This document shows, one piece after another, positions 29,470 to 37,735 of a stretch of DNA of 64,000 nt. Source of the DNA: Chromohalobacter marismortui (GTDB lineage Bacteria; Pseudomonadota; Gammaproteobacteria; Pseudomonadales; Halomonadaceae); NCBI RefSeq assembly GCF_004364315.1, contig NZ_SOBR01000003.1:434001-498000 (forward strand). The letters are read 5' to 3'. Both the position numbers and the translations under genes were made by a program. Under the pieces are notes generated by a model. It was not told where the DNA came from. It was given only the letters and a program-made list of their open reading frames with translations, and did not search any database. Position 1 is the stretch's first letter. Every line of letters begins with the position of its first letter.

Positions 29470-29508
29470 GGCTGTCAATGGTCGCCGAGCGAAGAGACCC
29501 ACCTAAGC

Positions 29509-29524
29509 GGCCCCGCACGGGGCC
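29509..29524 (+). terminator. Attenuator-like hairpin between FII and E
   Basis: GGCCCC/GGGGCC stem with a 4-nt loop, followed by TTATG. Without a T-run it may only reduce read-through from the abundant tube gene into E, T, U and D. Confidence 0.45.
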
Positions 29525-29552
29525 TTATGCAATACATCAGGAGCACCACCGC

Positions 29553-29861
29553 ATGACTAAAACCCAAGTCGCCCAAGCCATCACTTCTACCGTCGAGCTC
29601 GACACGCCGATCAAGCGCGGCGAGACCGAGATCAGCGAAGTCACGCTTCGCAAGCCCAGCGCCGGCGAGCTGCGCGGCGTGAATCTCTCCGACGTGCTGC
29701 AGATGCAGACCGACGCGCTGATGACCTTGATCCCGCGGCTCTCGACCCCTTCGCTGACCGCGCCCGAAGTGCGCCATATGGACCCCGCCGACCTGGTGCA
29801 ATGCGGCGGTGAAATTGCCGGTTTTTTGCTCTCGAAGCGGGCCAAGGGCGAGGACGCATAG
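29553..29861 (+). CDS. E: Tail assembly protein E (P2 gpE-like)
   Basis: Tape-measure chaperone, 102 aa (P2 E is 91), starting at ATG 29553 after AGGAG. TVELDTPIKRGETEISEVTLRKP and the C-terminal CGGEIAGFLLSKR are typical. Codons GGT TTT TTG near the 3' end form the slip site that feeds the E' frame. Confidence 0.94.
   Translation: MTKTQVAQAITSTVELDTPIKRGETEISEVTLRKPSAGELRGVNLSDVLQMQTDALMTLIPRLSTPSLTAPEVRHMDPADLVQCGGEIAGFLLSKRAKGEDA
29822..29828 (+). other. -1 ribosomal frameshift site T TTT TTG
   Basis: A canonical X XXY YYZ heptamer in phase with E (TTT 29823-29825, TTG 29826-29828). It is the same heptamer used in P2 gene E. A -1 shift enters a frame open to 30058. Confidence 0.88.
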
Positions 29862-30058
29862 CCCTCCCCGCCTCGGTGGAAGACGCGATGGCGGATCTCG
29901 CCATCGTCTTCCACTGGACACCCAGCGATTGCGCGGACTTCTCCCTGCGCGAACTGATGGACTGGCGCGAACGCGCGCGCAAGCGTAGCGGCGCCGATAG
30001 TGACGGAGCCGGCCATGGCGCGCGATCTCAAGCTTCAGGTCATTCTCGACGCCGCTGA
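29828..30058 (+). CDS. E' extension, made by -1 frameshift from E (gpE+E')
   Basis: After the slip the frame reads ALEAGQGRGRIALPASVEDA and then MADLAIVFHWTPSDCADFSLRELMDWRERARKR, the GpE-family core. It ends at 30058 inside the start of T. The fusion protein spans 29553-30058. Independent initiation at GTG 29876 or ATG 29888 is possible but not needed. In P2 and lambda such fusions chaperone the tape measure. Confidence 0.85.
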   Translation, partial: ALEAGQGRGRIALPASVEDAMADLAIVFHWTPSDCADFSLRELMDWRERARKRSGADSDGAGHGARSQASGHSRRR

Positions 30059-32543
30059 CAAGGCCACGGCGCCGCTGAAGAAGATCACCCAAGGCAGTAG
30101 CAAGACCGCCGACGCCCTGCGCTCAAGCAAAGAGGCGCTGCGCGCGCTCGAGCGCCAGCAGCGTGACCTGGGCTCGTTTCGCAAGCTCAAGGAAGCCACG
30201 CGGGAGAACGGCGAGGCCCTGGCCGCCGCGCAGGAACGGCTGCGCAACATGCGCGGCGAGCTCAAGCGCACCGACGCCCCCACCGAGAAGTTCCAGCGCC
30301 AATTCAAACAGGCCAGCGACGAGGTCGAGCGACTGAGCGGCAAGCTCGGCGATCAACGCCGCCGCCTGGGCGAGTTGCGCAACGGTCTGCGCCAGGGCGG
30401 CGTCAGCACCGACAACCTGGGCCGCAGCGAGGATAAGTTGGCCGAGCAAATCCGCGCGGCCAATACCCAGTTCGATGAACAAAAGCGCAAGATGAGGGAG
30501 GTCGCCCAACGGCAGAAGCGGCTGACCGAGGCCCAACAGCGCTACCACCGCACCATCGGGCAAGCCAACAACATGACCGGCGCGGGATTCACCGCAGCGG
30601 CCACCGGCGGCGCGGCTCTCTATGGCGCCAGCCAGTTGCTCGCCCCCGGCGTCCAATACGGCGAAACCATGAGCCGCGTGCAAGCCCTCACCCGGACGGA
30701 AAAAGGTGACGAGCAATTCAAAGCACTGAAAGAACAGGCGCGCGCCCTGGGCTCGAGCACGGCATTCAGTGCGTCGCAAGTCGGTCAAGGCCAGGCGTTT
30801 CTCGCCATGGCCGGGTTCACGCCCAAGGCCATCCGCACCTCGATGTCGGACATGCTCAACCTGGCGCTCGCCGGCGGGCTGGATCTCGGCCGCACGGCGG
30901 ACATCTCGTCGAACATCCTTAGCGGGTTCGGGCTCGCGCCCGACCAAATGGGTCGCGTCAGTGACGTCCTCACCGCCACGACCACCCGTGCCAACGTCGA
31001 CCTGGAAATGCTCGGCAACTCCATGAAATATGTCGCGCCCCAGGCCAGAGCCATGGGGCTCTCGCTCGAGCAGGCCGCCGCCATGGCTGGCATGCTCGGT
31101 AATGTCGGCATCCAAGGCAGCCAAGCCGGCACCACGCTGCGCGCCATGATGACGCGACTCGCCGCGCCGACCGCCGCCGCCTCAAGCGCGCTTAAAACGC
31201 TAGGTGTCAACGCTCAAGACGCCCAGGGCGATTTGCGCGACGTGCCCAGCATCCTCGCCGACATCGCCAAGGCCAGCGCGGACATGGGCAACGCCGAGCG
31301 CGCTGGCTACTTGAAAGACATTTTCGGCGAGGAACCCGGCGCCGGCATGGCGGAGCTCATCGCCAAACAAGGCACCGCCGGCATCGAGAAATTTACCGAG
31401 ATCATTTCGGCGTCCGCTGGTGAGAGTGCCCGCGTCGCCAAAACCATGACCGACAACATCGCGGGCGATCTCAAGGGGCTGAACTCGGCATGGGAAGAGG
31501 TTGGGATCAGCCTGACCCAAACCAACAAGGGCCCCCTACGCGACTTGATCCAAACCGTGACGGCCATTACCCGAGGCATCGGCAACTGGATCAAGGCGAA
31601 TCCCGAGTTGGCGAGCGTACTCGCCAAGGTCGCCGCCGTGCTGGCCACCGTGGTGGCCGTCGGCGGTGCGCTCACCGTCATGCTGACCTCGATCCTCGGG
31701 CCAATCGCCGCCGTACGCTACGCCATGACACTGCTATCGCTCAACCCGGCCGCGCTGACCATTATGGGAATCGTCGCCGCCGTGGCCGCCCTCGCCGGCG
31801 CCGCCTACCTCATCTACAAGAACTGGGGCGCTATCAGCGACTGGTTTGCCCAGCGCTGGGCCGACGTTAAAGCCGCGTTCTCCGGCGGCATCGGCAGCGT
31901 CATGCGTCTTTTGCTCAACTGGAACCCCATCGGCCTGCTCTATCGCGGCATCACCGCTGGGCTGGCCAAGCTCGGCATCGAGATCCCGGCCAAGTTCACA
32001 TCGCTCGGCAGCGCCATCGTTGATGGCCTGATCGGTGGCCTGACGGGCAAGCTCGCCGCGCTGAAAGACAAAGTCGTCGGCATGGCCAGCGACGTGAAGG
32101 GCTGGTTCGCTGGCGTGCTCGATATCAACTCGCCGTCGCGCGTCTTTGCTCGTTTCGGCGGCTACACCGTGGACGGCCTGAACGTCGGGCTCGATGCCCA
32201 GCGCGACGAGCCCGCCCGGCGTGTGGCCGAGATCGCCAAGCGCGTGCAACGAGCCGGCGCAGGGCTGGCCCTGGGCGCTGCAACGCTGCCCGCTGCCGCG
32301 TCGCCCGACATCGCCCAGCAAGCGCCGATCCAGTTCGATAACCGGCCGCCGCTTGCCGCCGGCCGTGGGCAACAAAGCGTCGATAACAGCGTCACCATCG
32401 GCGATATCCACGTCCAGCCCGCTCCCGGCATGGACGAACGCCAGCTCGCTCAATACGTCGCCCAGGAAGTTCAGCGCGCCCTGGAAGACGCACAGCGCGA
32501 GCAAGCCGCCCGTCGCCGCTCATCCCTGCACGATATCGAATAG
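30015..32543 (+). CDS. T: Tail tape measure protein (P2 gpT-like)
   Basis: 842 aa (P2 T is 815) from ATG 30015 (MARDLKLQVILDAADKATAPLKKIT, the family start); GTG 30000 is also in frame. Residues about 30-185 are coiled coil. A conserved phage_min_tail-type region with FSASQVGQGQAFLAMAGF and MAGMLGNVGIQGSQAGTTLR follows, then hydrophobic segments (about 540-610) and a C-terminal INSPSRVFARFGGYTVDGL. Overlaps E'. Confidence 0.95.
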   Translation: MARDLKLQVILDAADKATAPLKKITQGSSKTADALRSSKEALRALERQQRDLGSFRKLKEATRENGEALAAAQERLRNMRGELKRTDAPTEKFQRQFKQASDEVERLSGKLGDQRRRLGELRNGLRQGGVSTDNLGRSEDKLAEQIRAANTQFDEQKRKMREVAQRQKRLTEAQQRYHRTIGQANNMTGAGFTAAATGGAALYGASQLLAPGVQYGETMSRVQALTRTEKGDEQFKALKEQARALGSSTAFSASQVGQGQAFLAMAGFTPKAIRTSMSDMLNLALAGGLDLGRTADISSNILSGFGLAPDQMGRVSDVLTATTTRANVDLEMLGNSMKYVAPQARAMGLSLEQAAAMAGMLGNVGIQGSQAGTTLRAMMTRLAAPTAAASSALKTLGVNAQDAQGDLRDVPSILADIAKASADMGNAERAGYLKDIFGEEPGAGMAELIAKQGTAGIEKFTEIISASAGESARVAKTMTDNIAGDLKGLNSAWEEVGISLTQTNKGPLRDLIQTVTAITRGIGNWIKANPELASVLAKVAAVLATVVAVGGALTVMLTSILGPIAAVRYAMTLLSLNPAALTIMGIVAAVAALAGAAYLIYKNWGAISDWFAQRWADVKAAFSGGIGSVMRLLLNWNPIGLLYRGITAGLAKLGIEIPAKFTSLGSAIVDGLIGGLTGKLAALKDKVVGMASDVKGWFAGVLDINSPSRVFARFGGYTVDGLNVGLDAQRDEPARRVAEIAKRVQRAGAGLALGAATLPAAASPDIAQQAPIQFDNRPPLAAGRGQQSVDNSVTIGDIHVQPAPGMDERQLAQYVAQEVQRALEDAQREQAARRRSSLHDIE

Positions 32544-32552
32544 GAGATTGCC

Positions 32553-32996
32553 ATGTTGATGGCCCTGGGCATGTTCGTTTTCGAGGTTGGCAGCGTGCCG
32601 TATCAACAGCTCAAGCGCGCCACGCAGTGGCGCCATGCCTCACAGTCCCGCGTGGGCGACCGGCCCGCGTATCAGTTCGTCGGGCCCGGCTCCGACACCA
32701 TCACCCTGAGTGGCACCTTGCTGCCCGAATTCACCGGCGGCCGTGTCGACCTGGATGAGATCCGCGACATGGCCGACAAGGGCCAGGCGTGGCCGCTGGT
32801 CGAAGGCACCGGCCGGCAATACGGCCTGTGGGTGATCACCAAGGTGGATGAAACCTCGAGCGCGTTTTTCCGTGACGGCGCCGCGGCTAAGATAGAATTC
32901 TCGATGACGCTCGAGCACGTCGACGATCAACGCACCGACCTGATGGGCGATCTCACCACCTCCACCCTCGCCCGTATTGCCGGGGCCTACGCATGA
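32553..32996 (+). CDS. U: Tail protein U (P2 gpU-like)
   Basis: 147 aa (P2 U is 159). MLMALGMFVFEVGSVPYQQLKR, ITLSGTLLPEFTGG and the C-terminal region match gpU. AGGAG precedes ATG 32553. Overlaps D by 4 bp. Confidence 0.95.
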   Translation: MLMALGMFVFEVGSVPYQQLKRATQWRHASQSRVGDRPAYQFVGPGSDTITLSGTLLPEFTGGRVDLDEIRDMADKGQAWPLVEGTGRQYGLWVITKVDETSSAFFRDGAAAKIEFSMTLEHVDDQRTDLMGDLTTSTLARIAGAYA

Positions 32997-34000
32997 ATGA
33001 CAACGCCGAGCGCCGCTACCGGCGCCCCAGCTATCGCATCACGCTCGATGAAAAGGACATCACGCCCAGAATCAACGGCCGCTTGATCCGCCTGCGCCTG
33101 CGCTCACAACGCGGCCTCGAGGCCGATCAATTGGACCTGACCCTCGCCGACCACGATGGCGCGCTCGCGCTACCGAGACGCGGCGTGTCACTGCGCGTCG
33201 CTTACGGCTGGCAGGATGAAGGCCTGGTCGACAAGGGGCTGTTCACCGTGGACGAAGTTCAGCACAGCGGCACGCCGGACCAGATCACCATCCGCGCGCG
33301 CAGCGCCGACATGCGCGGCCGTCTGCCCGGCAAGCGCAGCCGCAGCTGGCACGACATCACCATCGGCGAGATCATCGACACCATCGCCAAGCGCCACACG
33401 CTCGCGCCGGTGGTCGGCGACACCGTGCGCGGCATTCGTATCGGCCACATCGACCAGACCGAAGAATCGGATTTGAATTTCCTGACGCGCCTGGGCGAAC
33501 GTTTCGATGCCGTGGCCACCGTCAAAGCCGCCCGGCTGCTGTTCACCCAGGCCGGCGAAGCCCTGACAGCCAGCGGCCTGGCCATGCCGGCCGTCACCCT
33601 GACCCGACGCGATGGCGACCGGCACCGCTACAGCGCCACCGATCGTGACACTTATACCGGCGTCATCGCCTACTGGAACGACAAGGCAAACGCCGAGCGC
33701 CAGCGTGTCATCGCCGGCAGTGACGAAGATGCCAAGGAATTGCGCCCCACCTACGCCACCGAGGCCGACGCCCTGGACGCCGCCAAAGCCGAATGGCGGC
33801 GCGCGCAACGCGGCGAAGCCACCTTCGACATCACCCTTGCCGAAGGGCGCCCCGACATCCTCCCCGAGTCGCCACTCAAGGCCATCGGCTTCAAGCCAGA
33901 CATCGACGCCACGCTCTGGCTGGTCACGGAAGTAGCAGACTCACTTGATAACAATGGCTTCGGCACGCGGGTGCAGTGTGAGGTGAAGCAAGAGAATTAA
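32993..34000 (+). CDS. D: Late control/tail tip protein D (P2 gpD-like)
   Basis: 335 aa (P2 D is 387), related to T4 gp27 and VgrG N-domains. PSYRITLDEKDITPRINGRLIRLRLR, the hub pattern VSLRVAYGW and SWHDITIGEIIDTIAKRH are conserved. Last gene of the tail operon; cargo begins downstream on the opposite strand. Confidence 0.94.
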   Translation: MNDNAERRYRRPSYRITLDEKDITPRINGRLIRLRLRSQRGLEADQLDLTLADHDGALALPRRGVSLRVAYGWQDEGLVDKGLFTVDEVQHSGTPDQITIRARSADMRGRLPGKRSRSWHDITIGEIIDTIAKRHTLAPVVGDTVRGIRIGHIDQTEESDLNFLTRLGERFDAVATVKAARLLFTQAGEALTASGLAMPAVTLTRRDGDRHRYSATDRDTYTGVIAYWNDKANAERQRVIAGSDEDAKELRPTYATEADALDAAKAEWRRAQRGEATFDITLAEGRPDILPESPLKAIGFKPDIDATLWLVTEVADSLDNNGFGTRVQCEVKQEN

Positions 34001-34138
34001 GTCCCTAAGCGAAAACAGAATTTGTCATAATGGTTTGCGTAGGCAACAGTCGACAATAGAGACTATCAAACTCACTACCTGCCGATAATGTTCGCGCTGA
34101 CACGCATGAACAGCATCGCCTAGTCGATCACAAGACAC

Positions 34139-35623
34139 CTAAGAAAGATAGCTTGCAAGGTCGACTACTTTCCTATAGCTCAGAAAGTTTTCACCATTGC
34201 TTGCTTCACGCAGCATGACATTCCGATAACGTAACCCGTCAATATTATTGCTAAGCATAGCCATTAATTTACTCTTGCTAACCAAAGAGCACTCCGTATA
34301 CTCCTTTGCCAGCTCATGAACATCTACACACTTAGTGGTAAAATAGAGCTTCCACGGAGAAAACCTATTCACAACACTTGCCGTAAAACTTTCAAAGTTA
34401 CCGCTTACCAATGCATCATAAGCTTCAGGATCAGAATTTTTTAAAAACACCAAGTAAGCCAAGAAGAAAAAATGCACCTTGCTCTTATGCACACTAGAAA
34501 GGGAAGCATTGATATGCATAACAATCTTATCTATATCACGCAACGAAACCTCAAAAGTATGGCAAAGAGCAAGAATTATAACCTTTTTCTCGTTTAGAGC
34601 TCCATCCTCCGAAACTATAGTACGGCTATCTGGCAAAACCGGCTCACCATCTAATTGGATACGAAAATCTCGTGTGCGGTCATAGGCTCTCAGCGACAGG
34701 TCAAGGCAGTAAGCATTGCCTGCAAAATTAACATTCGCCTTACTTGAAATCCAGCCACTCAAATCTCTATTATCAAGAGTATATGTAATATCAAAAAAGC
34801 GCTTCAAATAACCAAAAGAGTTGAACCCGTTGCCATAAACGGCTCTCACGGAATGACATAGCTGCCTAGTATCTGTTGCAATGACAAACTTGCACCCAGG
34901 TACATCAAGGAAATGCTTTATCCGTTCTAGAAGCTCAATAGCATACGTAGGCCTACATCTATCAAGCTCATCAACTAAGACATAAACTGGCTTGAACTCA
35001 TCACCACCACTCAAATGCCGTCCTACTTTTTCAACCAGCTCTTCAAAGACTTCTCTAAAACTCTCAACCACTTGTATATTTTGCTCACTACTTTCAATAA
35101 GCGACTTTACGGCTTTGACGGCAGCTTCATCAGCCACGCCCCTCGCATCTTCGCAAGCTCCATCCAGTAACGCGAAACCCGATTCAAAACCTCCTTCCCT
35201 CTCATCATCAAAGGCCCCTTTAACCTCGTCTACGTCAACCCCAATCAACTTTCTAACTAAGCCCTTTCCAATTGCTTTCATAAGAACTGGAGATGCACTT
35301 AGTATAGCCCCGGACGCTTTGGTAGAAAAATCATCAAATCTTGAAATAAACCTTCCTTCATCAACTTGGCTTTCCAGCTGATTTTTAATGGCAGATACAA
35401 GTGAGACAAAAGGGTCACCAGTATAATCTCTCTCCCATGCATTAAAATATACAACACCTCTTTCTTTATCAAGATCTTCCTTCCAGTTCTCAAGAAAAAA
35501 AGTTTTCCCTGACCCCCATGCAGAGTCTATATTTACAACCTTGATATCATCATCATTTTCAAGGAGATTCTGGAGAAACTCGGCAACCTTCTTTCTTTCC
35601 AGGAGATCATTTTCCCAAGCCAC
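34139..35623 (-). CDS. KAP-family P-loop NTPase
   Basis: 494 aa. Walker A at residues 35-41 (SAWGSGKTFF) and Walker B in VYVLVDELDRCRPTYAIELL with KFVIATDTRQL after it, the KAP/STAND-like signature. A weakly hydrophobic stretch lies between them at about 108-125. GTG 35623 follows AAGGAGG. AT-rich cargo after D, opposite strand. KAP ATPases include phage-exclusion proteins such as PifA of plasmid F, so a defence role is a reasonable inference. Confidence 0.88.
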   Translation of the reverse strand: MAWENDLLERKKVAEFLQNLLENDDDIKVVNIDSAWGSGKTFFLENWKEDLDKERGVVYFNAWERDYTGDPFVSLVSAIKNQLESQVDEGRFISRFDDFSTKASGAILSASPVLMKAIGKGLVRKLIGVDVDEVKGAFDDEREGGFESGFALLDGACEDARGVADEAAVKAVKSLIESSEQNIQVVESFREVFEELVEKVGRHLSGGDEFKPVYVLVDELDRCRPTYAIELLERIKHFLDVPGCKFVIATDTRQLCHSVRAVYGNGFNSFGYLKRFFDITYTLDNRDLSGWISSKANVNFAGNAYCLDLSLRAYDRTRDFRIQLDGEPVLPDSRTIVSEDGALNEKKVIILALCHTFEVSLRDIDKIVMHINASLSSVHKSKVHFFFLAYLVFLKNSDPEAYDALVSGNFESFTASVVNRFSPWKLYFTTKCVDVHELAKEYTECSLVSKSKLMAMLSNNIDGLRYRNVMLREASNGENFLSYRKVVDLASYLS

Positions 35624-35787
35624 GACGCCTCCTTACAAAAATTTACCATCAATGCATAGAGTAATAGGTATGCCCGTGATGCACCACCACCTCGCTTCAA
35701 AGCTCTGACGTAAAAGCTATAAGCACTAAGATTGCTTTCTTCTCAGCAGCTCATGATACAGTCCGGCCCTTTTGCCGGAGCCCCCAC

Positions 35788-36678
35788 ATGAAGCCCCTTG
35801 CCACCCTCGCCTTTTTCTTTGTGTTCATGGCGCTTTCCGCCCAAGCCGAGCCCCCTTCATCGTTCTCCGCCGCCAAACGGATCGCGGAGCGCGAGATCTA
35901 CTACGACCAGGACCGCACCTTCTACTGCGGCTGCAAGCTCGATTTTGAAGAGGGGCCATATCTCGCCAGTTGCGGCTATGAGGTCCGCAAACAGCCAAAA
36001 CGCGCTGCCCGAATCGAGTGGGAGCATGTCATGCCGGCTTACGATTTCGGCCGACAGCGTCAGTGCTGGCAGGAAGGTGGGCGACGGCACTGCCGAGCAA
36101 CTGATCCCGTTTTCCGTCGTGCCGAGGCCGACTTGATCAACCTCGTACCATCAGTCGGCGAGGTGAATGGCGATCGCTCGAACCTGCGCTACGGGATGGC
36201 CACCAGTGCCAGCGCTTATCAGTACGGCCAGTGCCGCGCGAAGGTGGATTTCAAGGCAGACGTCTTCCAGCCACCCACCAATCAGCGCGGCAACGTTGCA
36301 CGCATCTACTGGTACATGCGCGACGAGTACGGTATACGCATCAGCCGGCAACAACAGCAGTTATTCGAGGCCTGGGCCAAGCAGGACCCGGTCGATGCCT
36401 GGGAACGTGAACGCAACCGCCGGATCGCTGCTATACAGGGCCATGGCAATCCCCATGTCAGCGGAAAAGCGACGCCCCATCAACCGACTCTACCTGATCG
36501 GGCGGCAGGCAACGACGAGGGCCTACCGCATGACGACGGTGATTTCAGCTGCGCTACCCGCAAAACCTGTGGCGCTATGACGTCATGTGAAGAAGCTGTC
36601 TTCCACCTACAGCAGTGCGGGAACGGACGGCTTGATGGTGACAACGACGGCACACCATGCGAAGCAATTTGTAGTTAG
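35788..36678 (+). CDS. Secreted endonuclease I with C-terminal Excalibur domain
   Basis: 296 aa. Signal peptide at 1-20 (MKPLATLAFFFVFMALSAQA), then an EndA/Dns nuclease core with EIYYDQDRTFYCGC, the catalytic RIEWEHVMPAYDFG (His-Asn type active site), DLINLVPSVGEVNGDRSN and IYWYMRDEYGI. Residues about 260-296 form a calcium-binding Excalibur motif ending DGDNDGTPCEAIC. A hairpin (35762-35779) covers its ribosome site. Possible lysogenic-conversion DNase acting in the periplasm or outside the cell. Confidence 0.9.
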   Translation: MKPLATLAFFFVFMALSAQAEPPSSFSAAKRIAEREIYYDQDRTFYCGCKLDFEEGPYLASCGYEVRKQPKRAARIEWEHVMPAYDFGRQRQCWQEGGRRHCRATDPVFRRAEADLINLVPSVGEVNGDRSNLRYGMATSASAYQYGQCRAKVDFKADVFQPPTNQRGNVARIYWYMRDEYGIRISRQQQQLFEAWAKQDPVDAWERERNRRIAAIQGHGNPHVSGKATPHQPTLPDRAAGNDEGLPHDDGDFSCATRKTCGAMTSCEEAVFHLQQCGNGRLDGDNDGTPCEAICS

Positions 36679-37032
36679 CTACCACCCATACCGCCTTGCC
36701 TGGCTCACCACCACACCCCGTAGATCCGACCGTCTGGCCCATAGCGATTCCTTGGGGCCGACGGTCGGCATCAGACGCAAGCGCCCGCCGATGCGATGGC
36801 TCTTGAAGAGCCGCTGCTCACCTTCCAGGTCCACCACCACCAGATCCGCGTGCCCGGCGGGCTTCTGCTCATCAACTATCAACAGGTCACCTTCCATCAG
36901 CGGGCCGTTCACGCCAGCTTCTTCGCTCACCTCGACCAAATAGCAGCTTGGTGAAAACTGTGACGCGTCATAGCCCCGCATCACTGGATGGTCGAGCCCC
37001 GCCACGAGCGGTCCCACGTAGTGCACACGCAT
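36679..37032 (-). CDS. UmuD-like S24 protein lacking the catalytic serine
   Basis: 117 aa with the S24 core (GDLLIVDEQKPAGHADLVVVD). Aligned to the neighbouring UmuD, the serine of GDSM falls on Ala39 (SEEAGVNGPLMEGD), while the partner lysine remains (Lys77 in RLFKSHR). No self-cleavage is expected. Divergent from umuD, convergent with the endonuclease gene. May bind UmuD or UmuC as an inactive partner; function unproven. Confidence 0.8.
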   Translation of the reverse strand: MRVHYVGPLVAGLDHPVMRGYDASQFSPSCYLVEVSEEAGVNGPLMEGDLLIVDEQKPAGHADLVVVDLEGEQRLFKSHRIGGRLRLMPTVGPKESLWARRSDLRGVVVSQARRYGW

Positions 37033-37117
37033 GCTGACTCCCTGCGCCGTTGAAGGTGTCTAACGTGGCTTGCTCATTACATAAGCATTTGCCGTCTTCT
37101 CGATGCTTAGCTTAATA

Positions 37118-37133
37118 CTGTATAAATACACAG
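37118..37133 (+). promoter_or_regulatory. LexA box upstream of umuDC
   Basis: CTGTATAAATACACAG, an exact CTGT-N8-ACAG, with a TATAAAT -10 inside it, 26 bp upstream of ATG 37160. It lies in the divergent region, so it could also affect the leftward S24-like gene. Confidence 0.92.
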
Positions 37134-37159
37134 CACAAGTGAAACACAAGGAGGCGCTC

Positions 37160-37603
37160 ATGCACGCGACATACATCGGCGCTCAGGATTCCGCCGCACC
37201 TGCCACGTTGCTCCCTCTCGCGGCGGACAGCGTCCGCGCAGGGTTCCCGAGTCCCGCAGATGATTACATCGAAGCGGAACTGGATCTCGTCAGCCATCTC
37301 GTGCAACACCCCAGCGCGACGTTCTACGTGCGCGCGCAGGGCGACTCAATGGTGCAACACGGCATCCATGACGGTGACCTGTTGATCGTCGATCGCTCGC
37401 TCGATCCTCGCGACGGCGACATTCTGGTCATGGCCATCGACGGCGATCTCACGGTCAAGAAACTCGGCACGATCGGCCAGCGCCCGTATCTATTGCCAGG
37501 CAATCCGAATTACGCGCCGATTCCCATGGACGGCCGCGAATGTCATGTGTGGGGCGTGGTCACGCACAACGTGCATGCGCATCGGGTAGGAGTGGGAAAG
37601 TGA
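37160..37603 (+). CDS. umuD: UmuD, error-prone polymerase V accessory protease
   Basis: 147 aa from ATG 37160, preceded by AAGGAGG; the frame to 37103 crosses the LexA box and is not coding. Cleavage site at Ala27-Gly28 (RAGFPSPADDYIE), catalytic Ser63 (GDSM) and Lys100 (LTVKKL) are all present. RecA-stimulated cleavage yields UmuD', which with UmuC forms translesion polymerase V. Confidence 0.95.
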   Translation: MHATYIGAQDSAAPATLLPLAADSVRAGFPSPADDYIEAELDLVSHLVQHPSATFYVRAQGDSMVQHGIHDGDLLIVDRSLDPRDGDILVMAIDGDLTVKKLGTIGQRPYLLPGNPNYAPIPMDGRECHVWGVVTHNVHAHRVGVGK

Positions 37604-37735
37604 AGGCCCGTTGCCGGGCCTGTTGGCTACCTTACAATCCGAGTCGCGTCGCATCCTGCTAGCGCCCGGCATCCCTTAGCCAACGCTCATAAAGCTAATG
37701 CAAAAGTAAGCAAAAATCAATATAAAGGGGATCTC

